Shown piece by piece: positions 32,423 to 41,642 of a stretch of DNA of 45,376 nucleotides (position 1 is its first letter; every line of letters begins with the position of its first letter). The DNA lies in NCBI RefSeq assembly GCF_001591565.1, contig NZ_BCVD01000013.1, forward strand, positions 1-45,376, in the 5' to 3' direction. The notes beneath the pieces are model-generated. The model searched no databases, was not told the DNA's origin, and saw nothing but the letters and a program-made list of their open reading frames with translations. The position numbers and the translations under genes were made by a program. The stretch comes from Priestia flexa NBRC 15715 (lineage in GTDB: Bacteria; Bacillota; Bacilli; Bacillales; Bacillaceae_H).

Positions 32423-34537
32423 TTATGGTGTTACCTCTACTAAAATTGCATCTCCATTTTTTCCAACCTTGACTTTGGCATGCTTTGCTTCTTGCTCGAT
32501 TTGTAAACCGGTTCCTTCTGGAATAAAGTAATGCTCAATGCCGTATTGAATTCCCCAGCTGTAGTACGTACCTGTTATGAGAACATCACCTTTCTTTGCT
32601 TGATAAGGAGAATTCCACTTATCATGAATTTTATACTGCTTTGCGTATTCGAAAACACCTTGTTTATTTTTGCGAAGCAGCAGTTGAACACGTTGACCAT
32701 CTTTAACCTTTTCTAATTCAATATCAGAAATTTCATAATGTAGCTCCACATAGTCTCCTTGTAAAAGAGAGCGTGGATCTAACGGAGCTAGCTCGAGCTT
32801 CACTTCTTTTCCACTTTGGAGAAGTATTTCATTTTTCATAAACAATCCGCCAAGAATCATAAGCTGTAGAGCAATGATGAATACTATTCTTTTTTTATGT
32901 TGCTCGATAAAGGAAGGGTGTTGTTTTTCAACAAGATCAAACTTATAGCTACATGCGGTAAATAAAGCACCTAATAGCAAAAGTGCGAACGATTTATCGA
33001 GAAGATCCCAAAGGTAGTCATAATATTGCGTTCCTAAAAAGATAAACCAAAAAATAATCGAAGCTGTAAACTCAAATTTCTTATCTTTCCGCACGCTTTT
33101 AAAGAGAAACGCCGTAGAAAAAGCAAAGAACAAGATGCTGTAGGTTATGTTTAGAGTAGGTGAATTCACGCTTCCAATAAGGGAAAGTGAAAAGATAAAC
33201 GTAAGCAAAAGTGAGCTTCTTTTAAAAGGTAGGCAAGCTGTCAAACAACACACAATGACATTTAAAAGAATGAGCGCAATTAAAACGTAATCAAGTTGAA
33301 TAGCTTCATAATAAGTTGTTGGTAGCTTAATAAGTATCAACAGCTGAGCAAGCGTGTAGATGGCTGCGCGCAGGGATTTTTGTTTAGCAAACCATAGAAG
33401 TGATACAAAGAGTACAAAATAGATAAAGAACAGCGCATCGTATACAAAGAATGCGGATACTCCGCTGATTAAAAAGCCCGTCATAAAAAGGGTATACTTA
33501 ACGGTTGGAACAGCCGCTTTGATAACGAAAAACGAAAGCATAATGGCTGTTCCAATCAGCATCATGAAGTTTTGTGAATACTCGCCAGTAAAGAGCGTTA
33601 CAAGTCCACCAATGGATATGCTACCTAAAATAGAAGCAATTGCCGTAATTCCTATGATAATAATTTGTTTAATTACACGCAGCGATCTTTGCTGAGCATT
33701 GGTGTGGTGAGAAAGCCAGTTAATGAACCAAACGCTAGCCGCAACAAATAAAAAAACAAATCCAAGTACCAAAAATAAAGTGAGCTCACTATAGTTATCG
33801 AACAGATACCACAAAACTTGCTGGACAACGAGCAGCGCAGCGGCAACGATTGAAATTCCTAACAATCCTTTGTGTGATTGTACTTTTGAAAAATAAAACA
33901 GTGAAACAATTGATAGAGCGATATAAGCAATCAAAACGCTTACGCTTAGCACAGTATAATTTGGTTGTGAAATGCTTAAAAAGATGAAGTGAATGACAAT
34001 AAAAGCACCATACATTACAATAGGCGACTTTACATATTGCTTTTTTACGAATAGAAAGATAAGAGCGTTGATAAACGCCATTGTAAGGTAAAGAAAAATT
34101 TCTTCATTTTCTGTTCGGTGGAAAACGGCAGTTGGTGAAATATAAAAGTACATGGTGAGCTGAAGTAAGATAAACGAAAGAACATAAAACGGCTGATATT
34201 TTGTAAATACACTAAATAAAACGGCTGGTAAGAGCCAAATGAAAAATAACCAATACCCGTCTGCATGAGAGTTATAGATTTGCCCGACGAGCGCAGTGCT
34301 TAAACCAAATGAAATGGAGCTTGCAACGAGCAGCCAGTGACTAAGAAATGCTTGGTGAGGTAACAGCATTCTGCTAACAAATCCACTTCCGTAAAATAAA
34401 AGCATCATTGCCATGCTTAAGGCGATTTTTGTATAGCGGTCAAACCCTTGCCAGTTTGATGCAAAGAAATACAGTATTCCTGCCAACACTAACGAAATGC
34501 CCAGTAAATAACCAAGCTTTACAAGGTTTTGTCTCAT
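32423..34537 (-). CDS. DUF2157 / GDYXXLXY polytopic membrane protein
   Basis: A 704-residue protein with about 18-20 membrane segments. The N-terminus (LVKLGYLLGISLVLAGILYF, FFASNWQGF) is of DUF2157 type, and the C-terminal extracytoplasmic domain (about residues 590-700) has the name-giving motif LLQGDYVELHYEI. AAAGGAGAG precedes the ATG at 34537; longer in-frame extensions have no supporting site. A sigma-A promoter lies just upstream. Function unknown. Confidence 0.78.
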   Translation of the reverse strand: MRQNLVKLGYLLGISLVLAGILYFFASNWQGFDRYTKIALSMAMMLLFYGSGFVSRMLLPHQAFLSHWLLVASSISFGLSTALVGQIYNSHADGYWLFFIWLLPAVLFSVFTKYQPFYVLSFILLQLTMYFYISPTAVFHRTENEEIFLYLTMAFINALIFLFVKKQYVKSPIVMYGAFIVIHFIFLSISQPNYTVLSVSVLIAYIALSIVSLFYFSKVQSHKGLLGISIVAAALLVVQQVLWYLFDNYSELTLFLVLGFVFLFVAASVWFINWLSHHTNAQQRSLRVIKQIIIIGITAIASILGSISIGGLVTLFTGEYSQNFMMLIGTAIMLSFFVIKAAVPTVKYTLFMTGFLISGVSAFFVYDALFFIYFVLFVSLLWFAKQKSLRAAIYTLAQLLILIKLPTTYYEAIQLDYVLIALILLNVIVCCLTACLPFKRSSLLLTFIFSLSLIGSVNSPTLNITYSILFFAFSTAFLFKSVRKDKKFEFTASIIFWFIFLGTQYYDYLWDLLDKSFALLLLGALFTACSYKFDLVEKQHPSFIEQHKKRIVFIIALQLMILGGLFMKNEILLQSGKEVKLELAPLDPRSLLQGDYVELHYEISDIELEKVKDGQRVQLLLRKNKQGVFEYAKQYKIHDKWNSPYQAKKGDVLITGTYYSWGIQYGIEHYFIPEGTGLQIEQEAKHAKVKVGKNGDAILVEVTP

Positions 34538-34569
34538 AAAATCTCTCCTTTTTTCGCCTATACTACTAT

Positions 34570-34598
34570 ATACTAGCGTGGTAAGAAAAATTTTACAA
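34570..34598 (-). promoter_or_regulatory. Sigma-A promoter of the DUF2157 gene
   Basis: On the minus strand TTGTAA (34598-34593) and TAGTAT (34575-34570) are separated by 17 bp, 33 bp upstream of the start. Confidence 0.6.
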
Positions 34599-34659
34599 CA
34601 AACGAAGAATTTTTCTACTATTGTATAATATAGGTAGTTAAACGAAGGGAGAGGTTTAC

Positions 34660-35130
34660 ATGAATGAAGCATATATATGCAGCGAGTGTCATCAAACGTA
34701 CCCTGTGAAAGACATGCTGTGGAAGTGCAAATGTGGAGGAGTATTGGATTTGTTAAAGGAAAAGGTAGCTTTCCAAAGTGAAAACATTCATCACCACCTG
34801 CCAACGATGTGGCGCTATGTTGATGCACTGCCTTTTTCAAAAGAAGCAGACAGCTGGAAGCGAGTAACAATGGGAGAAGGCAACACGCCGCTTATCTCCT
34901 TAGAACCAAATGCCCCCAATACGTATGTCAAAGTTGATTACATGATGCCTACACTCTCTTTTAAAGATCGCGGAGCAGCCGTATTGATTGCAAAAGCAAA
35001 AGAGTTAAAGCTAGAAAGTGTCATTGCGGATAGCAGCGGAAATGCTGGCACAGCGATTGCAGCCTATGCCAAAAGAGTCGGCATTGCCTGTGATATTTTT
35101 CTTTCAAGTAGTACGTCTCCAAAAAAGCCG
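34660..35130 (+). pseudogene. Threonine-synthase-like PLP enzyme, N-terminal 155 residues only
   Basis: A zinc-ribbon N-terminus (CSECHQTY and WKCKCGGV) precedes the PLP fold of threonine synthase-like enzymes: GEGNTPLISLEPN, LSFKDRGAAVLI (Lys Schiff base, about residue 108) and SSGNAGTAIAAYAKR (phosphate-binding loop). After the family motif TSPKK (about 154) the sequence switches to a DUF523 gene in another frame, and the original frame stops at 35154 after six foreign codons. About 240 C-terminal residues are lost, so it cannot be active. AAGGGAGAGG precedes the ATG. Confidence 0.85.
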
Positions 35131-35519
35131 TTCCAGTCTGCCCCAAGCTTTTAGGTGGTTTTACCACGCCGCGCGAGCCAGCAGAAATTGTTGGAGGAAG
35201 CGCTGAAGATGTGCTAGACGGAACGGCGAGCGTGATTGAAAAATCAGGTAGAGACGTGACGAGTTTATACATACAAGGAGCTTATCAAACGCTTGAAAAA
35301 GCACAAGAGCTAAACGCAACTGTTGTGGTGTTAAAAGAAAGCAGTCCTTCATGCGGAAGTTCGATGATCTACAACGGCACGTTTCAAGGGACACAAGTTA
35401 CCGGAATGGGAGTGACAACAGCTCTTTTACGAAGACATTCCATTGAAGTGTTTTCAGAAGAGGAGTACAAAGCAATAGTTAAAAAGAGTCCCATTGCAAG
35501 CTGGTTTTATAGCTGTTAG
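35124..35519 (+). pseudogene. DUF523 (YbbK-like) protein, C-terminal fragment
   Basis: Starting within AAAAAAGCC at the junction, the frame reads KAVPVCPKLLGGFTTPREPA, then DVLDGTASV, LKESSPSCGSSMIYNGTF and GMGVTTALLRRHSIEV, which are the conserved blocks of DUF523 proteins. The N-terminal CLxG-containing block of about 40 residues is missing. There is no start codon with a ribosome binding site at the junction, though a weak internal ATG exists at 35211. Fused out of frame to the threonine-synthase-like fragment. Confidence 0.82.
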
Positions 35520-35784
35520 TTAGAAGCGGGTGGCTCTTCCATCAAGCTTCGAAGTTATTTTAGCTTCCACGACCACGACCTTTGCTTGGACTTGCATCAA
35601 AATAAGTGGATTTCTGACGATGACAAGTGGTTTGAGTAGAGGGGAAGAAGATGGTGTATGAGCCCAAGTGAAAAAGATAGTATTTTTACAAAAAAGTTAG
35701 TGAAAATAATCTAAATAGTAGGTCATGTCAGTTTCTTTTCCTGTTAAAAAAGTTCAGCCATTTTTCGTGAATGATAACAAACCC
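35520..35784. other. Intergenic region without a supported gene
   Basis: No gene with a ribosome binding site is visible. On the minus strand an open frame of about 42 codons ends in a Gly/Arg-rich SKGRGRGS tail at about 35561, which could be a gene remnant but has no recognised homology. Confidence 0.4.
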
Positions 35785-35818
35785 AAAGCTCTGTGAATTA
35801 TTCTCACAGAGCTTTTTA
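35785..35818. terminator. Terminator of the MFS gene
   Basis: AAAGCTCTGTGA and TCACAGAGCTTT form a 12-bp stem with flanking A and T runs, so it can act in both directions. Confidence 0.88.
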
Positions 35819-35836
35819 CTGTTTATAGCACCTTCT

Positions 35837-37054
35837 TTAATAGCTTTCCTTTGCTTTTACAAGCGCAGTTGATTTGACGTTTACTTTTGATAAGCAAGCG
35901 GTTAATATTCCGGCAGTCAGTAGAAATCCACCGATCATTCCAATAACGCCGTGCCAGCCGTAGTGTGACCAGAATATCCCGCCTAGAGTCCCGCCGACGC
36001 TTGAACCCGTATAGTATAAAAATAAATATAAGGACGAAGCTTGTGCTTTGTTGTGCAGGGCTCGCTGTTCCACCCAGCTGCTAGCGATGGAGTGAGCGCC
36101 GAAAAAGCCGAAGGTAAAGAGGCCAATACCGATAACTTTTAAGAGTAAGTGGGTTTCCAACGTAAGGCAGACACCTGCAAACGAAACGAGTAGGTTCACA
36201 AGCAAGATGGGCTGTTTACCGTGGTGATCAATGAGCTTTCCGTTCCAAATCGAGCTGAATGTTCCAATCATCATAATAATAAAAATCCAGCTGATAACAG
36301 ATTCGTTGGGTCCGTAAGGCTTAGCGGTTAGCACGTAGCCGATGTAATTAAACAAAGCAACGTTGCTTCCTAATAGCAAAAAGCCAATACAGAATAAAAA
36401 GAGTAAGCCAGGATCTCTTAAGTGATCAACTAGTGATTTTCCTAAACTTACGACATTGAGGCTACGCGGTACAAAATTTGTTGAAGCAGGTAGGCTGCGC
36501 CAAAAAATAATTGTAGCAACTAAGCTAATAATTCCAATTAATCCAATGGAAAGATGCCAGCTGGCTGCGTCGTTGACAACTCCTGAAATGACGCGCCCCG
36601 CTACGGCTCCAATTGCATTTCCACTAATGTATAATCCCATGGCTGCACCTAAGCTTTTTCTTTCAATCTCTTCGCCAAGATAAGCCATTGCAACGGCCGG
36701 TAACCCTGCTAAAGCGATTCCGACGAGTGCTCGAAATGCTAATAATATATAAAAATTAGGACTAAAAGCTGTTAAAATGCAAAGCGCAGAAGCAGTGAAC
36801 ATCGAATAAACCATCACAGGTTTTCGACCCCAGACTTCAGAAAGAGAACCAAAGACAAGCATACTGATGGCGAGGGTAATAGTTGTGATGGATAGCGATA
36901 AGCTTGCGATAGTCGGTGAAACATCAAATTCGTTTGTGAACGTTACCATTAATGGCTGAGTGCAATAAAGAATGGCAAAAGTATTGAAGCCCGCTGCAAA
37001 AAATGCAAAGCTCGTTTTGCGAAACGCTTTTGTTCCCTGCTGAATATAGCTCAT
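35837..37054 (-). CDS. MFS transporter, YnfM-like
   Basis: A 405-residue major facilitator with 12 membrane segments. Motif A is LVFGSLSEVWGRKPVMV (about residues 61-77), and the N-terminal FNTFAILYCTQPLMVTFTNEF is typical of the YnfM/CynX-like exporter group. It is divergent from a LysR gene across a 190-bp intergenic region with a perfect 16-bp palindrome. That arrangement suggests LysR-controlled export of a small metabolite or drug. Substrate unknown. Confidence 0.82.
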   Translation of the reverse strand: MSYIQQGTKAFRKTSFAFFAAGFNTFAILYCTQPLMVTFTNEFDVSPTIASLSLSITTITLAISMLVFGSLSEVWGRKPVMVYSMFTASALCILTAFSPNFYILLAFRALVGIALAGLPAVAMAYLGEEIERKSLGAAMGLYISGNAIGAVAGRVISGVVNDAASWHLSIGLIGIISLVATIIFWRSLPASTNFVPRSLNVVSLGKSLVDHLRDPGLLFLFCIGFLLLGSNVALFNYIGYVLTAKPYGPNESVISWIFIIMMIGTFSSIWNGKLIDHHGKQPILLVNLLVSFAGVCLTLETHLLLKVIGIGLFTFGFFGAHSIASSWVEQRALHNKAQASSLYLFLYYTGSSVGGTLGGIFWSHYGWHGVIGMIGGFLLTAGILTACLSKVNVKSTALVKAKESY

Positions 37055-37124
37055 ACTATCATCACTTGTTCATGATCATATTCTCCACACATGTTTTATC
37101 CATCCTTTTGATTATTAATTTCGA

Positions 37125-37140
37125 TTCTATAGCTATAGAA
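37125..37140. promoter_or_regulatory. Candidate LysR operator
   Basis: TTCTATAGCTATAGAA is a 16-bp perfect palindrome and contains a T-N11-A arrangement. It lies 71 bp from the MFS start and about 107 bp from the LysR start, in the divergent promoter region. Confidence 0.6.
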
Positions 37141-37246
37141 GAATTTCTCTCCTGTATATCCTATCACTTCTGATATATAATGTATAATGCATAGTTATCA
37201 TGATTTTAATGTATTTATGTAATGAGTGGAAGGGGTGTCAAACGAG

Positions 37247-38119
37247 GTGGAATGGCAGCAATTTGAGTATTTCCAGACTTTAGCACGCTTACAGCATATG
37301 ACAAAAGCAGCCAAGGAGCTTTCGATTACGCAACCCGCTTTAAGCAGGTCGCTAGCTCGGTTTGAAGAGGAAATCGGTGTTTCACTCTTTGAACGACAGG
37401 GAAGATCGATTCGCTTAAATCAGTACGGTGAAATTCTACTAAAAAGCGTTACGAATATGATGAGTGAATTTGAGAAAGGGAAGCAAGAGATTCAGCATTT
37501 ACTTGACCCTGAACAAGGTCAGGTTTCTCTAGGGTTTTTACATACGCTGAGCACCAACCTCATACCTGATTTGCTTGTGGAATTTCGCAGACAGTATCCC
37601 AAGGTCAACTTTTCACTTAGACAGAGTCCAACGCATATTCTACTAGATCAGCTGGAAAAAGGAGAGTTAGACATTTGCTTAATCTCTCCCATGGGTATTA
37701 AAGAACCCGTAGCGTGGAAAGAGCTTTGGAGAGAAGAGTTATTTGCGATTGTGCCGACGAATCATGCTTTTGCCACAAAAGAAGCAATAACCATTGAAGA
37801 GCTAGTAGAAGAACCGTTTATTCATTTGAAAAAAGGGTTTAGCCTACGCGTCACGGTTGAGCAGTTTCTTCATGAAGTGGGTGTGAATCCTCACGTAACC
37901 TTTGAAGGAGAAGAAGCAGACACGGTTGCGGGGCTTGTGGCCGCTGGGCTTGGCGTATCGATTTTGCCGGATTTAAAAGGAGTAGATCAAAGTCATATCG
38001 TGAAAATTCCAATCCACTACCCGAAATGCGAACGTCTTATTGGCATAGCTTGGGTTAAAGGAAGATACATTTCACCAGCCGTGCAGAATTTTAAAGAGTT
38101 TGTATTAAAAACGTTTTAG
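37247..38119 (+). CDS. LysR-family transcriptional regulator
   Basis: A 290-residue regulator. The helix-turn-helix is at residues 2-60: EWQQFEYFQTLARLQHMTKA, then AKELSITQPALSRSLARFEE. The effector domain follows (about 90-285; GQVSLGFLHTLSTNL, DICLISPMG, VAAGLGVSILPD). The GTG at 37247 (VEWQQF read as MEWQQF) matches the family start. GGAAGGGG lies 11 bases upstream; in-frame GTGs at 37226 and 37235 are less conserved choices. It probably controls the divergent MFS gene. Confidence 0.85.
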   Translation: MEWQQFEYFQTLARLQHMTKAAKELSITQPALSRSLARFEEEIGVSLFERQGRSIRLNQYGEILLKSVTNMMSEFEKGKQEIQHLLDPEQGQVSLGFLHTLSTNLIPDLLVEFRRQYPKVNFSLRQSPTHILLDQLEKGELDICLISPMGIKEPVAWKELWREELFAIVPTNHAFATKEAITIEELVEEPFIHLKKGFSLRVTVEQFLHEVGVNPHVTFEGEEADTVAGLVAAGLGVSILPDLKGVDQSHIVKIPIHYPKCERLIGIAWVKGRYISPAVQNFKEFVLKTF

Positions 38120-38204
38120 CCGTCTATCAATAAATAAAATCCCTTCTTTACGCATATACATGGGTATTAAAAGAGTGTGCCAAGCTATAAAGGAGGGGTT
38201 TTAC

Positions 38205-38762
38205 ATGTCAACAGTTCCAATGCCTCTTTATAAAAAATGGTGGTTTCTTGCGCTGATGCTTGCGCTAACGATTGTCTTTTTATTTTGTTCTGCACTTATT
38301 ATTACGAGCTATCAAAAAATTTCACTGCTAGAAGAAGAGCTTGCTGAACTGACAGAAGAAAAGAAAGAAGTCCTCGTAGAAAAAAATCAGGCTTTAAAGC
38401 AGCTTGAACATGTAAAAATGCAGCTGTCTGAGCTTGAAGATAAGCTCGCAGGTCAAACGGCAACCAGTCATGATACGCCAACAGCTTTTTCAGCTACGCT
38501 TACGAATCCAATTTTGTCATTAGATAAAAAAGAGGTTGAGCATGCGGTCTATCAAGCTGCCGAAGAGAAATATCCTAAGAACAAAACGATGCAGCAGTAC
38601 GTGGTTAAAGAACAGCTTGAAAGCTATGAATATTTAAAAGAATACGAGATTACTTCGCAGTTTGAGCTAAACCACCTACATGATGCGATGAAGGCCCATC
38701 CAGATGATTTTACCGCGATGCAAATGGTATTTGAAGAAGAGTTAAAAGCTTATGAATATTAA
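38205..38762 (+). CDS. Membrane-anchored coiled-coil protein
   Basis: A 185-residue protein: short cytoplasmic N-terminus (VPMPLYKKWW), one membrane helix (about residues 13-36), a coiled coil of about 50 residues rich in Glu/Leu/Lys (LLEEELAELTEEKKEVL), a linker, and a C-terminal helical tail of about 70 residues resembling Bacillus host-cell-surface or prophage tail domains of unknown role. GGAGGGG lies 7-8 bases before the ATG at 38205. It ends at its own terminator, so it is not obviously in an operon with the next gene. Confidence 0.6.
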   Translation: MSTVPMPLYKKWWFLALMLALTIVFLFCSALIITSYQKISLLEEELAELTEEKKEVLVEKNQALKQLEHVKMQLSELEDKLAGQTATSHDTPTAFSATLTNPILSLDKKEVEHAVYQAAEEKYPKNKTMQQYVVKEQLESYEYLKEYEITSQFELNHLHDAMKAHPDDFTAMQMVFEEELKAYEY

Positions 38763-38771
38763 TGTCGAAAT

Positions 38772-38800
38772 GCTATGCGGGTTATCGTATAGCTATTTTT
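38772..38800 (+). terminator. Rho-independent terminator
   Basis: GCTATGCG and CGTATAGC pair (one G-U) with a GGTTAT loop and TATTTTT. Confidence 0.75.
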
Positions 38801-38869
38801 GTCTGGAAATCTCGTGAAATTCCTGTATAGTGATAGTAGAAAATATTGAATTAACGGGTGAATAACTAC

Positions 38870-40561
38870 ATGAGCACAATTAAATGGAATGAAGCAGCTT
38901 ATGAGATGCTGCAAGAATGGCTGAGCTTATATAACGAAAAAGAACCGCTGCGCTCACGCCATTTACGTAACGTAAAGGACAAGCTTCATCAGCTGACGGA
39001 ACAAGAGTTTATGATGGAAGTTTCTAAAGAGCTGCATGAGGTTTATAAAGTAGTGAAAACAGAGCGCAAGCAGTATGATATGACTAACGGAGAATTTTTA
39101 GTGACAACGCTGCTTTCAACAGATTATCCAGCTTTTCTGGAAGCGCGCAGTCAAAACTTGCGCCGAGTAGAGAAGTTAAAACAACTACATACAGAGATAC
39201 TAAGCCTTTTTGAAACAAACATTAACACATCGTCTGACATGACCAGCTTGTTAAATCGTTTTTTCGATGCTATATCAGCATATGGTCAAACAAAAAAGCT
39301 AGCGAATCTTGAAGCGAAGTGCGCAGAATATTTGCCAGCGTTTATGGATGTTGATCAAAAGCGTGAAGGGTTAAAAGAAGATGCTTTAACTGCTCAAAAG
39401 CAAGAAAGTGAGCTGCTTGAAGAATGGAATCAGCTCCGAAAAAAGCAGTACGTGACAAAGCAAACAGCAACTGGTTTTCGTACGAAGCAGCACGAATACA
39501 ATGAAAGCATTCGCCGTCTTACCGTCGCAAATAAACAGCTCGAAGAAATCGACTTACCTGGTTTGAAGAACAGTTTTGCGAATCTTGAAACTGATATGAA
39601 AGCATACGCTATCGAGGCGCTGCGGGCTATTGAAAAAGAAATTAATGAAATGATAAACGATAGCGAGCGTTCTCAACAACAGCTACAAAAACAAATCGAG
39701 AGAGTAACCTACGTTGAAGAAATGGATGCGCACTATAAATGGCTATCATCGTTTATGAACGCTTCACGAACGTTTTTTCAAGGAAAAGAAATTGAAGCGT
39801 TCGACCAAGTAGCAGACCTGTACCGAAGCTCAGCTATTGCTGAATTTATTGAAGTTGCTGAAGAAGTACAAATGCTTACCGGGCCGGAACGTATGTCACC
39901 TGTTTCTCTTCCTTCTTATTTTGCTAGTTTGCAAGTGAAAGAAGAAAAGCTAAGCGTTCCAGCTACAGCCGACTATCCGGTTTTAGAAAAGCAGCAAAAA
40001 ACAAAGCGAACGTTTCCCTTTTTCGTAGGGGCAGTTCTTGCAATCGTGCTCATTTTTATTGTGTATATGAATTTTGGCCGCGGGGTTACGGATGATAACA
40101 CTGCACCAGCTATGACAGAAAAAGCAGAGGCAAAAGATAAGCAATCAGCAGAAAATGACCCAAAGCCTGTAAAAGACGTGAGTGAAACAGAGATTCACAA
40201 CTTTGTAGGGTCTTATAAAGCCGCTTATTTTTCAAGCTTAAACAGCGGTGACTTTAGCGGAATGGCACCTTATATCGATGAAGATGCGCAAGTGTATAGT
40301 GATTTAGAAGCGTATATTACGTCTTTAGCTGGAAAAAACGTGTCGTTTGCCAATGATCAATTGCTTGTTGGTAAAGTTGAAAAGACAGGTGAAGGTAAGT
40401 ATTCGGTGTATGCAACAGAAGAGTACACGTTTACCGATTCGTATGATGCCAGTACAAAGTTTGTAAAGAATCGAATCTATCGCGTGGAGCTAAAAGGTGA
40501 AGATAAGCTTAAAATTAAAAGTATTGAAACCACCAAAGACGTTCAAACGCCAGTTGAATAA
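38870..40561 (+). CDS. Single-pass membrane protein with TcaA-like NTF2 domain
   Basis: A 563-residue protein. The first 370 residues are cytoplasmic and largely helical or coiled-coil. One membrane helix follows (FPFFVGAVLAIVLIFIVYMN, about 384-403), then a charged linker and an extracytoplasmic domain of about 120 residues (IHNFVGSYKAAYFSSLNSGD, then YATEEYTF, IKSIETTKD), resembling the NTF2-like C-terminal domain of TcaA proteins. The orientation links an internal coiled coil to an external sensor or adaptor. The ATG at 38870 is preferred to a GTG at 38858 that overlaps the weak site GGGTGAA. Confidence 0.6.
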   Translation: MSTIKWNEAAYEMLQEWLSLYNEKEPLRSRHLRNVKDKLHQLTEQEFMMEVSKELHEVYKVVKTERKQYDMTNGEFLVTTLLSTDYPAFLEARSQNLRRVEKLKQLHTEILSLFETNINTSSDMTSLLNRFFDAISAYGQTKKLANLEAKCAEYLPAFMDVDQKREGLKEDALTAQKQESELLEEWNQLRKKQYVTKQTATGFRTKQHEYNESIRRLTVANKQLEEIDLPGLKNSFANLETDMKAYAIEALRAIEKEINEMINDSERSQQQLQKQIERVTYVEEMDAHYKWLSSFMNASRTFFQGKEIEAFDQVADLYRSSAIAEFIEVAEEVQMLTGPERMSPVSLPSYFASLQVKEEKLSVPATADYPVLEKQQKTKRTFPFFVGAVLAIVLIFIVYMNFGRGVTDDNTAPAMTEKAEAKDKQSAENDPKPVKDVSETEIHNFVGSYKAAYFSSLNSGDFSGMAPYIDEDAQVYSDLEAYITSLAGKNVSFANDQLLVGKVEKTGEGKYSVYATEEYTFTDSYDASTKFVKNRIYRVELKGEDKLKIKSIETTKDVQTPVE

Positions 40562-40568
40562 ACTATAG

Positions 40569-40619
40569 AGAAAGATCCTCCTCTCATCATTTAAGAGATT
40601 TTGAGAGGGGGATCTTTCT
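40569..40619. terminator. Bidirectional terminator
   Basis: AGAAAGATCCTCCTCTCA and TTGAGAGGGGGATCTTTCT pair as a long stem between convergent genes. The EamA gene stop lies in the loop. Confidence 0.85.
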
Positions 40620-41535
40620 GTTCAAGCGTGTTTGCTTTAGGAGCTTTTTGAAGCGTAAGTAAAAAGACAACACCAAAGATACAAGCAGCTCCTACCCACT
40701 GAAAGAACCCAAACGGCTGCTGAAGCCAAAAGACCGTTGTCAAAACAGCAGCAAGAGGCTCCAGACTTCCTAACAAACTTGTTTCTTTTGGGGGGAGGCT
40801 ATCTAAGCTTTTAATATACAGCCAAAACGCCAGCATCGTTCCAAAGATGATGACAAAGAGCAAGTAGCCGTACGCAGCAAACGTAAATGTATCAAAATGA
40901 GCTTCCCAAGGCGCTCGAATAAAGCTAAGCGCAACTCCGCCAACCACCATTGACCATCCAACAACAACCAAAGAGTTAAATCGTTTAAGAAGCCGAACTG
41001 CATACAGCGTATAAAAAGCGGAGCATACCGCAGAAAGCAGTCCCCATACGATGGCTAGATAGGGCACAGAAAGCGTTGAGAGCGACCCGTTTGTAAGAAG
41101 GAAGAAGCATCCGGTTAAAGCTAATAAAAGGATCGTTCCGTCTTGTCTAGTAAAACGCATTTGTCTTCGAAACAGCAAGTATACAATAATAATGACGGGT
41201 GCTAAATATTGAAGCAGCGTTGCGACGGCTGCATTTCCATGATGAATAGCTGCCATATATGTATACTGTACGCCAAGCATGCCCAATATGCTATAAGTGA
41301 CGAGCTGAAGAGCCGTCTGCTTTTCTTTCCAAATGAAAAGGACTTCCCGGCGATTTTTACCAAAGCAGCTTAAAAGTAAAAGCAGCAATCCGGCTAGTAA
41401 TAAACGCGTGGTCACTAGCCAGTTGACGTCAATTTCATAGTCTTGAAACAGCTTTTTTGTTACTGTTCCTCCAATTCCCCAAAACGTTGCGCCCACAATC
41501 ACGAATAATAAGCCAGCACGTCGATTAGATTTCAT
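40591..41535 (-). CDS. EamA-family (DMT) metabolite exporter
   Basis: A 314-residue membrane protein with ten hydrophobic segments arranged as two EamA repeats ([16 protein letters not shown] at the start of repeat one, [20 protein letters not shown] at the start of repeat two). [12 protein letters not shown] near residue 256 is a conserved family stretch. TAGGAAATCAA precedes the ATG. It is divergent from an AraC-type regulator across 107 bp, which may control it. Substrate unknown, commonly amino acids or related metabolites. Confidence 0.82.
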   Translation of the reverse strand: MKSNRRAGLLFVIVGATFWGIGGTVTKKLFQDYEIDVNWLVTTRLLLAGLLLLLLSCFGKNRREVLFIWKEKQTALQLVTYSILGMLGVQYTYMAAIHHGNAAVATLLQYLAPVIIIVYLLFRRQMRFTRQDGTILLLALTGCFFLLTNGSLSTLSVPYLAIVWGLLSAVCSAFYTLYAVRLLKRFNSLVVVGWSMVVGGVALSFIRAPWEAHFDTFTFAAYGYLLFVIIFGTMLAFWLYIKSLDSLPPKETSLLGSLEPLAAVLTTVFWLQQPFGFFQWVGAACIFGVVFLLTLQKAPKANTLEQKDPPLKIS

Positions 41536-41642
41536 TTGATTTCCTACCTTTACAAAATATCATGATAGTATAATCATAAAGAGAAAAAACGCGTATTTAT
41601 ATTCAAATCGAGCTTAAAAATATAAAAATATTGAGGTGGGCT

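Noticed and set aside
35561-35690. Minus-strand open frame of about 42 codons ending in a Gly/Arg-rich tail
   Set aside because: It has an upstream stop, no start or ribosome binding site and no family motif, so it is not annotated as a gene.
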